From CAYNUJ01 sp964573255 (GTDB lineage Bacteria; Bacteroidota; Ignavibacteria; Ignavibacteriales; Melioribacteraceae): a stretch of DNA of 7,255 nt. The position numbers and the translations under genes are program-made. The notes under the pieces are model-generated. The model was not told where the DNA came from, did not search any database, and was given only the letters and a program-made list of their open reading frames with translations. Position 1 is the stretch's first letter. Each line of letters begins with the position of its first letter. The stretch spans positions 1-7,255 of the forward strand of contig CAZNJB010000080.1 of assembly GCA_964573255.1 (NCBI GenBank), given 5' to 3'. Positions 1-4,605 of the stretch are shown one piece after another.

Positions 1-105
1 ATGTCTATTAAGATGAGTATATTTTGTCATCTACTTGACTTTTAACATAACAGGGTGTAATTGAGGCTTGGGAATGTTGGACTACCTACGGTAATTAAAA
101 ATAAT

Positions 106-140
106 GGAATAATGCCCGAAGGGCTCTTCGAGGAATAATG
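106..140. repeat. 9-bp direct repeat enclosing a small hairpin
   Basis: GGAATAATG occurs at 106-114 and again at 132-140. Between the copies is a GC-rich insert. Together with the last base of the first copy it forms GCCC-GAA-GGGC (114-124), a perfect 4-bp triloop hairpin, followed by CTC-TTC-GAG (124-132). The layout resembles a tiny palindromic insertion with a target duplication, but it could equally be chance or part of a dispersed intergenic repeat. Bases 1-201 otherwise hold nothing I can support as a gene. Confidence 0.4.
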
Positions 141-201
141 TTTTGGAATTTGCCATTCAGTTATTCGTTAAATCAATCAGCCAATCGGCGTTATTCAGAC
201 T

Positions 202-300
202 CTTCGCTTCGCTCAGAGTGACAACTTTTTTCCTTATACCATATAACTTATACCCCATCCGTGTAAATCCGTTCAATCCGCGGAACCCGTGTTCTATTCC
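202..300 (+). repeat. Dispersed intergenic repeat, copy A
   Basis: This block is nearly the same as 3555-3662. Bases 202-222 are identical to 3555-3575 (21 of 21), and 254-278 are identical to 3603-3627 (25 of 25). The sequence between them matches apart from small indels. The right half is a degenerate tandem repeat with a unit of about 9 nt, close to AATCCGTGT (ATCCGTGTA, AATCCGTTC, AATCCGCGG, AACCCGTGTT). It lies downstream of the terminator that closes the minus-strand genes and encodes nothing convincing. I infer that it is a genome-wide dispersed repeat; only two copies are visible here. Confidence 0.7.
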
Positions 301-320
301 CTTTCGTATTTTACGCAAAC

Positions 321-353
321 AAAAAAGCCGAACCGCACAAGGCAGTCCGGCTT
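321..353 (-). terminator. Intrinsic terminator of the minus-strand PQQ/T9SS unit
   Basis: Read on the minus strand, AAGCCGGACTGC and GCGGTTCGGCTT form a 12-bp stem with two G-U pairs (353-342 with 336-325) around the loop CTTGT. The stem is followed by a run of T (324-321). It lies about 55 bases past the stop codon of the T9SS-sorted gene, where a Rho-independent terminator is expected. On the plus strand no T run follows, so it should act in one direction. Confidence 0.85.
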
Positions 354-407
354 AGATTTAATTCTAATTATTATTCTTTTGGTTACTTACAATTACGACA
401 TTTGTCG

Positions 408-1328
408 TTATTTCATCAAAAGCATCTTACCCGAAGCTCTGTATTTACCCACAGTTATTTGGTAAATATACATTCCGCTGGGTAAGTTGGCGGCGATAAA
501 TTCAACTGTGTATCTTCCCTGTTCTTTCCTTTCGTTTACGAGCGTAGCAACCTCTTTGCCGAGTGTGTCGTACACCTTTAACGTAACAAAAGATGATTTT
601 GGAATTGAATAAGATATTTCCGTGGTTGGGTTGAAGGGATTCGGGTAATTTTGATACAGGTGGAAAGAATAATTTGGGTCATTCAAACTATTGCTATTAT
701 TTTTATATGGCGTAAAATTTCCGGATGTTTCAACTGTATTCGTAGGTAAAGAAAAACTTGATGTATTGGAATTATAAGCTTTAACATAATAATAGAAATA
801 CCATGAACCTTGATTAAGTTGAGCTTCATAATCAATAAAAGAAAATACCGTATCTGATGTGATACCTATTAATTCGTAATTTCTAAATCTTGGAATTGTA
901 GGTTGACTATGAACTGCTCTATAAACATAATAATTTGTTGTATTAAAAGTTGGATGAGGACCCCAAACAAGATTTGGATGATTATTATTCCCTTCGGTTA
1001 TTATTACTATAGAATTTTGCCAAAAATTTGGAAATTCATCCGTTGATGGAGTGCCTTGACCTTTTAATTCCCAAATTCTCAGTATTTTTCCCTTACTTAT
1101 TGGATTATCAGGGAAACCTAAACTACTTGGATCATTACTTATATAAATTGCATCATTAGAACCATTATATTCAAGCCAAATATCCGCATTATGACCTATA
1201 GAATTCGTATAACTTCCATAATTATCATCCCTATAATCCAGGTAAAAGTAATAAGAGGGATCGACGTCGCTAAAAACCTTATACAATCCACAACCAAACT
1301 GACCGTACTCTGGGAAATCATTGCTCAA
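408..1328 (-). CDS. T9SS-sorted secreted protein, C-terminal part of a frameshifted gene
   Basis: This is the larger, C-terminal part of a protein whose N-terminus lies at 1397-1603. The nominal TTG start at 1328 is probably not real: the frame stays open back to 1400 and reads as a natural continuation of the upstream piece (LDSLDYTP... then ...YTKWSGWDFILSND). Counting from 1328 there are 306 residues. About 118-202 look like a fibronectin type III domain (YYVYRA, ELIGITSDTVFSFID, YYYVKAYN). About 222-306 are a T9SS type A sorting domain (YQNYPNPFNPTTEI, VYDTLGKEVATLV, LPSGMYIYQI, GKMLLMK end). In this family the terminal domain directs export across the outer membrane by the type IX system and is usually removed. 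The cargo function is not recognisable. The terminator at 321-353 follows. Confidence 0.8.
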   Translation of the reverse strand: MSNDFPEYGQFGCGLYKVFSDVDPSYYFYLDYRDDNYGSYTNSIGHNADIWLEYNGSNDAIYISNDPSSLGFPDNPISKGKILRIWELKGQGTPSTDEFPNFWQNSIVIITEGNNNHPNLVWGPHPTFNTTNYYVYRAVHSQPTIPRFRNYELIGITSDTVFSFIDYEAQLNQGSWYFYYYVKAYNSNTSSFSLPTNTVETSGNFTPYKNNSNSLNDPNYSFHLYQNYPNPFNPTTEISYSIPKSSFVTLKVYDTLGKEVATLVNERKEQGRYTVEFIAANLPSGMYIYQITVGKYRASGKMLLMK

Positions 1329-1396
1329 AATAAAATCCCAACCAGACCATTTTGTATAAATATTGTTATTTGTACTGGGAGTATAATCTAAACTAT

Positions 1397-1603
1397 CTAA
1401 TCATTTGATATCCAATACGCTTTAGGAGGTCCACTTGTACCTCCCCAAACAGTTCCTTGAGCAATCATATAAAGTGTAATCTTTTTACTTGGCGGTTTAA
1501 CCTCAGTAGTGCCAAAATATATTTCTACGGCAGAATTTTGTATGCTTTGAGAGTATAAGTTGAATGATATTAAAAAACTAAGATAAATTAATAACCTTTT
1601 CAT
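1397..1603 (-). CDS. N-terminal part of the frameshifted T9SS-sorted protein
   Basis: This 68-codon frame begins with a Sec signal peptide: MKR, then a hydrophobic stretch LLIYLSFLISFNL, then a likely cleavage site after YSQ (residue 19). It stops at TAG (1397-1399) just after YWISND. Bases 1-1400 on the same strand stay open in the neighbouring frame, so one extra base near 1399-1404 would join this piece to the T9SS-sorted part at 408 and give a protein of about 398 residues. The start is 10 bases after the stop of the PQQ-repeat lipoprotein gene, preceded only by a weak GGG motif, which suggests co-transcription. It could be a true pseudogene, a recent frameshift in one strain, or a sequencing error. 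The mature segment matches no family I recognise. Confidence 0.7.
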   Translation of the reverse strand: MKRLLIYLSFLISFNLYSQSIQNSAVEIYFGTTEVKPPSKKITLYMIAQGTVWGGTSGPPKAYWISND

Positions 1604-1613
1604 ATCTACCCAT

Positions 1614-2828
1614 TTATTTTATCACTATAATACTATTTGACCTAAATGTAGGATAATATAACGTTCCGTCCTTGGCAATAGCCGGCGATGTTCCGGTCTC
1701 TCGCTCGCCTTCAATTTTTATTTCCCATAATTTTTTCCCTTCGGAACTAACCGCCATGACTTTTATACCGCCAAATCCGGCAAGACCTAAATACACATTT
1801 CCTAATACGTCGTTTATTAGAGGACTGTGTATATCAACATCTTCTAAGCCTAATTTCCAACGAAGTTTTCCTTCATAATTTAGAGAATACAGCGTATCTA
1901 TTCCGAAATAGATATTACCATTTTTATCTATTGTAGGTTCGGTATTCGGGATTAGACCTCCACCGGAAGAAAACGGAAATGACCAGCGCAAATCTCCATT
2001 CGGAGCTAATGAATAAAGAATTGTAGGATTATAATTATTAGGCACAAAATAAATATTCCCTTTTGAATCTACTATTGGTGAAGAATCTAAAGTTTCATTG
2101 CCAAAGGTCCATTTTATTGATTTAGAATCAATATCGAATGCTAATACCGACACTCCTTTCCAACCTTGGAGATATAAGGTTTTTCCATCAGGCGAAAATG
2201 TAGGGGCGGATGGAGAACCCCAATAGAATCTTTCATCATAATATTTCCATCTAAGAGTTCCTAAACTATCAACGGAAAAAAGCGTTCCGGTTGCATCTAA
2301 AAAATATATTGTTCCATCAAGTCCTATATTTATACCAAGACTCGCAATATTAGCATCCGCTGTAAATTTCCATAAAGTTTTTCCATCCGGATTAAATGCA
2401 ATCAATTCTCCATAATCCGTACAAATATAAATTCTCCCATTTTCTCCTACCAGAGGAGTTGTATTTATTGTATGTCCGATTAATGAATCCCACTTTGCTA
2501 CGCCGTTATAATCGACTGCATGAATATACCCGGGAGATGATGTGGAAAAATATATAGTCGAATCGCTACCAATCGCAATACTCGACTGCATTTCAGGTGC
2601 GGTTATTTTCCCGGCGAGGACACCGCTTTGAGGCCCAATATACTTGCTCCTTCCGGTCGATTGCGGATCGTGATGGTTCATCGGCCACGGGCTATCTGCC
2701 AGACTCGGCCATGGAACATCCTCTTGGTAACCGGGCGGTTTATTATTTACCGGCTGAGGCTCGGTGCTTTGTTTGCACCCCACAGCAGCGATGGCTAATA
2801 GAATAATTAAAGAAATAAATTTGCGCAT
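1614..2828 (-). CDS. PQQ-like beta-propeller repeat lipoprotein
   Basis: This is a 404-residue exported lipoprotein. The signal is MRK plus the hydrophobic ISLIILLAIA, then the lipobox AVGC with the acylated Cys at 18, then a Pro-rich linker. PWPMNHHDPQSTGRS (about 47-61) is the usual opening of PQQ-like propeller proteins. About eight repeats follow, each with a G-x-I/L-Y strand (near 91, 131, 172, 216, 257, 304, 343, 388) and several with L-R-W or K-L-W motifs (192-194, 280-282, 322-324, 366-368). This fits an eight-bladed propeller. In such proteins the repeats often give a structural scaffold only, as in BamB, without bound PQQ; no quinoprotein dehydrogenase catalytic residues are evident. 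A strong Shine-Dalgarno AGGAGG (2840-2835) lies six bases before the ATG and fixes the start. The T9SS-sorted gene follows after 10 bases. The role is unknown; it is probably cell-surface or periplasmic. Confidence 0.88.
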   Translation of the reverse strand: MRKFISLIILLAIAAVGCKQSTEPQPVNNKPPGYQEDVPWPSLADSPWPMNHHDPQSTGRSKYIGPQSGVLAGKITAPEMQSSIAIGSDSTIYFSTSSPGYIHAVDYNGVAKWDSLIGHTINTTPLVGENGRIYICTDYGELIAFNPDGKTLWKFTADANIASLGINIGLDGTIYFLDATGTLFSVDSLGTLRWKYYDERFYWGSPSAPTFSPDGKTLYLQGWKGVSVLAFDIDSKSIKWTFGNETLDSSPIVDSKGNIYFVPNNYNPTILYSLAPNGDLRWSFPFSSGGGLIPNTEPTIDKNGNIYFGIDTLYSLNYEGKLRWKLGLEDVDIHSPLINDVLGNVYLGLAGFGGIKVMAVSSEGKKLWEIKIEGERETGTSPAIAKDGTLYYPTFRSNSIIVIK

Positions 2829-3195
2829 ACTATACCTCCTGTTATTTGTGAGTAAATAAATATATATGAATAAGTTTCATTATTCCGTCCTCTGCCTTCA
2901 TTCTGTATCGCATAAATTTAATTATAGTTAATAATTATTCGTAATAATAAAAATAATTCAAAAAAAAAGTGCAAAAATTCTTCCACAATACTCAAACCCC
3001 ATCCGACTTTCGTAGTGACAAATAATTGCGGAAGAATAATGGGATGGAGTTGTTGTTGGAGATTGAATATGTTTGCCGTAAGTAGGATTATAAATCCCGA
3101 CATGCACCTTATGCCCGATGCCTTATACCCCGCTTAATAATTACACAGAGGAACACGGAGAATGAACGGAGGGGAAGTGTTTACGTCTGATAGTT
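2829..3195. other. Non-coding interval with a 13-bp inverted repeat
   Basis: I see no supportable gene here. The part nearest 2828 should hold the promoter of the minus-strand unit, but no clear match stands out. Bases 2977-2989 (ATTCTTCCACAAT) and 3025-3037 (ATTGCGGAAGAAT) are inverted copies matching at 12 of 13 positions across a 35-base spacer. On the minus strand a T-rich tract follows this dyad (2977 downward), so a weak minus-strand terminator is possible, though the loop is long. CCATCC and GGATGG form a smaller outer dyad. CACAGAGGAACACGGAG (3144-3160) resembles the short CACAGAG-type intergenic repeats I recall from many environmental genomes. Confidence 0.45.
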
Positions 3196-3217
3196 GAATA
3201 ATTGATAGATTGCTTCG
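3196..3217 (+). repeat. Short repeat, partial copy C
   Basis: These 22 bases match 3538-3559 at 21 of 22 positions (GAATAATTGAT, A or G, GATTGCTTCG). In the second location the match runs straight into the copy B repeat; here the similarity ends after TTCG. This looks like a truncated copy of the same dispersed intergenic family. Confidence 0.55.
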
Positions 3218-3313
3218 TCTTCACGTTTACTCGACACTCCTTATAAAAAGAAAAAACGATATTTGAAAACATATAATTTACGTCCGCTTCAGCCGACGTT
3301 TAAAGAAACAAAT

Positions 3314-3485
3314 AAAACAAACGGGGCTTTTCCGCAGGAATCCTTTGGATAGCCCAAAAACAGTAATGGAAATAATTGAACTACTTTGTAGTTCTCTTGA
3401 TGTTGGAGTATTATTTTACTACGGACTACGTCCGAAGTTATTAACAATTGAAGCGCTTCGCGCTTCCGCAAAGACGGTTTGTTTT
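3314..3485. repeat. Hairpin-rich element bounded by inverted repeats
   Basis: AAAACAAAC (3314-3322) and its exact reverse complement GTTTGTTTT (3477-3485) bound about 170 bases. Inside are three perfect hairpins, each with a three-base loop: GAACTAC-TTT-GTAGTTC (3378-3394), CGGAC-TAC-GTCCG (3422-3434) and GAAGCGC-TTC-GCGCTTC (3450-3466). Nearer the left end GGGCT (3324-3328) and AGCCC (3351-3355) could close a three-way junction over TTCC-GCA-GGAA and TCC-TTT-GGA. A 70-codon minus-strand frame spans all of this, but its codons run through the hairpins and it has no ribosome binding site, so I do not call a gene. Candidates are a palindromic dispersed repeat, a MITE-like non-autonomous element, or a structured RNA. 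Confidence 0.5.
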
Positions 3486-3506
3486 TAATTTTGCGGGTCA
3501 ATGAGA

Positions 3507-3558
3507 ATCCCTACTTGTCGGGATGAAGCAATCTGCCGAATAATTGATGGATTGCTTC
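3507..3558. repeat. Two adjacent dyads in the intergenic repeat
   Basis: ATCCC (3507-3511) faces GGGAT (3520-3524). Immediately after, GAAGCAATC (3525-3533) has an exact inverted copy GATTGCTTC (3550-3558). The second arm runs into the copy B repeat. There is no T run after either dyad, so a terminator role is unlikely. They read as parts of a palindromic dispersed repeat. Confidence 0.5.
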
Positions 3559-3662
3559 GCTTCGCTCAGAGTGACGGCTTTTTCCCTTATTTATAACTTA
3601 TACCCATCCGTGTAAATCCGTTCAATCTGCGCCACCCACCTCCGGCGGGTAAATCTGTGTTC
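3555..3662 (+). repeat. Dispersed intergenic repeat, copy B
   Basis: This is the direct-orientation partner of 202-300, with exact blocks 3555-3575 and 3603-3627. It differs from copy A by a short GC-rich insertion near 3631-3650 holding the near-palindrome CCTCCGGCGG, placed inside the row of AATCCGTGT-like units, after which the units resume (AAATCTGTGTTCC). This suggests that units and small palindromes are gained and lost within the repeat. The two copies lie on either side of the PQQ/T9SS unit. Confidence 0.7.
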
Positions 3663-3760
3663 CAATACAAGAAGAAATGAATGGATTTATGTATATTCCA
3701 CACAGCTTTACTCGTCGTTGGCGGGTTTTATAATAAATGCATATTTTATTCTTATTATGC

Positions 3761-3792
3761 TTGACATTGAGGAGTAAATCTATCTATTTTTG
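3761..3792 (+). promoter_or_regulatory. Likely promoter of the trp leader and operon
   Basis: TTGACA (3761-3766) is an exact match to the sigma-70 -35 box. Bacteroidota primary-sigma promoters instead use TTG and TAnnTTTG: TTG at 3761-3763 and TATTTTTG at 3785-3792 fit this with a 21-base spacer. Either reading puts the transcript start at about 3796-3800, almost on the leader ATG (3800), so the leader mRNA would be leaderless or nearly so. A second candidate, TTTACT (3707-3712) with TATAAT (3729-3734), would start near 3741 and give a 5' untranslated region of about 59 bases. No operator for a DNA-binding Trp repressor is recognisable. Confidence 0.55.
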
Positions 3793-3799
3793 CAGGCAA

Positions 3800-3865
3800 A
3801 TGATTACGAAAGAAAGAAAATATTATTTTAATTCAACTTGGTTCTGGTGGGCTTGGCTCACATAA
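3800..3865 (+). CDS. trpL: trp operon leader peptide (Trp-rich attenuator ORF)
   Basis: This is a 21-residue ORF that starts with MITKERK and ends with TWFWWAWLT before TAA. Four of its 21 codons are TGG (3839-3841, 3845-3847, 3848-3850, 3854-3856), at residues 14, 16, 17 and 19. Such a density is very unlikely by chance in AT-rich DNA and matches the design of classical trp leader peptides, where the ribosome stalls when charged tRNA-Trp is low. Two Tyr and two Phe codons add to its aromatic character. A terminator starts 42 bases after the stop and trpG follows, as in enteric trp leaders. The only Shine-Dalgarno-like bases are GCAGG at 3792-3796, very close to the ATG. An in-frame ATG at 3737 would give 42 residues but conflicts with the better promoter. 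The peptide is probably only a sensor. Confidence 0.85.
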   Translation: MITKERKYYFNSTWFWWAWLT

Positions 3866-3939
3866 AAGCAGTACACCCGGTTTGACTTAAAATAATGTTT
3901 TCGCATTAACCCTTCTCGAGCAACCGGGAAGGGTTTTTT
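3839..3939 (+). promoter_or_regulatory. Ribosome-mediated tryptophan attenuator (competing RNA pairings)
   Basis: By eye three alternative pairings are visible. 1:2 is C3844-G3849 with C3874-G3880 (one bulge, one G-U) stacked over GCUU 3851-3854 with AAGC 3866-3869; it uses the Trp codons. 2:3 is CCCGGUU 3876-3882 with AACCGGG 3922-3928, seven perfect pairs. 3:4 is the terminator 3908-3935. 2:3 shares bases with both others, so stalling on the Trp codons would free segment 2, favour 2:3 and open the terminator loop side. A ribosome reaching the stop (3863-3865) would cover or approach segment 2 and let the terminator form. A caution: 2:3 takes the loop and inner 3' arm, so seven outer terminator pairs could in principle remain; GGUU 3879-3882 with AACC 3908-3911 is a weaker alternative. 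Confidence 0.75.
3908..3939 (+). terminator. Intrinsic terminator in the trp leader (attenuator terminator)
   Basis: AACCCTTCTCG (3908-3918) pairs with CGGGAAGGGTT (3925-3935): 11 bp including one G-U, with loop AGCAAC. It runs into six T (3934-3939). This is a textbook Rho-independent terminator. It lies between the leader stop and trpG, and the only ORF ending just upstream is the Trp-rich leader, so the natural role is conditional termination ahead of the trp genes, not the end of another gene. Confidence 0.88.
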
Positions 3940-4023
3940 ATTATATGGAGTAATAATTGAATTCGAAAAATTCACTGAAAATAATTAAAGATATTTTTAC
4001 GGTTCTCAAAAGCGCGTAAATAA

Positions 4024-4035
4024 AAGCCGAGGCTT
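4024..4035 (+). promoter_or_regulatory. trpG ribosome binding site inside a small hairpin
   Basis: GAGG (4029-4032) is the only Shine-Dalgarno-like sequence before trpG. It overlaps the inverted repeat AAGC-CGAG-GCTT (4024-4035), which ends at the base before the ATG at 4036. Spacing is three bases to ATG 4036 and six to ATG 4039, so the second ATG is the better-placed start. The hairpin is short and may be incidental. Confidence 0.4.
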
Positions 4036-4605
4036 ATGATGAAGATTTTAGTTATTGATAATTATGATTCGTTCACTTTCAATCTCGTTCAGTTAATCGG
4101 GAGGTTCGTACGCGATATTGAAGTGAAGCGCAACGACAAAATTTCAATCGATGAAATTGAAGAGCTAAATCCAGATAAAATTGTAATCTCACCCGGTCCC
4201 GGCAAACCGGAGGATTCCAATATTTCTTTAGATGTAATAAAATATTTGGGAGAAAGAACGCCGGTTCTCGGAGTATGTTTGGGACATCAAGGAATAGCTC
4301 ACATATTCGGCGCTAAAATAACTTACGCACCGGAATTAATGCACGGGAAATCCTCCCGGATAATTCACGACGGAAAAACAATTTACAGAGGAATCGAACA
4401 AAACTTTGCTGCCGCGAGATACCATTCGTTGGTAATTGATCCTAATACAATGCCCGACGAATTGGAGATTTCATCGAGAACGAAGGAGAACGTAATTATG
4501 GGAGTAAGGCATAGAGAATATCCAATCGAAGGGATTCAATTCCATCCCGAATCGGTTCTTACAAAATGCGGCGATCTTTTAATTAAAAACTGGTTGGAGT
4601 TATAA
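4036..4605 (+). CDS. trpG: Anthranilate synthase glutamine amidotransferase component
   Basis: This class I glutamine amidotransferase subunit releases ammonia from glutamine and passes it to TrpE, which makes anthranilate from chorismate. It has 189 residues, the usual length. Visible motifs are ILVIDNYDSFTFN at the start, SPGPG (52-56), nucleophile Cys81 in GVCLGHQ (79-85), and the catalytic His170 and Glu172 in QFHPES. Two ATGs are adjacent; 4039 has the better ribosome binding site spacing and gives the usual MKILVIDNYDSF start. It is the first gene after the attenuator. The gene that usually precedes it, trpE, is absent here, so the partner must be encoded elsewhere. Some related amidotransferases (PabA) also serve folate synthesis. 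Placement in a trp operon supports TrpG, but a shared role is possible. The stop overlaps the trpD ATG by one base. Confidence 0.93.
   Translation: MMKILVIDNYDSFTFNLVQLIGRFVRDIEVKRNDKISIDEIEELNPDKIVISPGPGKPEDSNISLDVIKYLGERTPVLGVCLGHQGIAHIFGAKITYAPELMHGKSSRIIHDGKTIYRGIEQNFAAARYHSLVIDPNTMPDELEISSRTKENVIMGVRHREYPIEGIQFHPESVLTKCGDLLIKNWLEL

Noticed and set aside
1..45. Short ORF starting with the first base
   Set aside because: ATG to TAA gives only 14 codons with no visible upstream context and no recognisable features.
254..300. CRISPR-like array from the AATCCGTGT units
   Set aside because: The units are only about 9 nt, degenerate and directly adjacent, with no spacers of constant length and no cas genes.
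143..355. 70-codon plus-strand frame
   Set aside because: It runs through the dispersed repeat copy A and into the terminator of the minus-strand unit; no ribosome binding site and no recognisable protein features.
1390..1410. Programmed -1 ribosomal frameshift in the T9SS-sorted gene
   Set aside because: No X-XXY-YYZ slippery heptamer is present at the junction and no clear downstream stimulatory structure was seen.
2918..3103. 61-codon minus-strand frame
   Set aside because: Its C-terminal part is an AT-rich tract giving Phe, Leu and Ile runs; it spans the 13-bp inverted repeat; no start signal.
3289..3501. 70-codon minus-strand frame
   Set aside because: It covers the hairpin-rich element exactly, lacks a ribosome binding site, and its sequence follows the palindromes. 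More likely a chance translation of a repeat.
3737..3865. Longer 42-residue version of the leader peptide from ATG 3737
   Set aside because: It is in frame, but the TTGACA promoter at 3761 would start transcription after it, and the 21-residue form fits known leader lengths better.
3947..4035. Possible relic of trpE between the terminator and trpG
   Set aside because: One frame reads IEFEKFTENN and then stops, loosely like a TrpE N-terminus, but ten residues are too few to support the claim.
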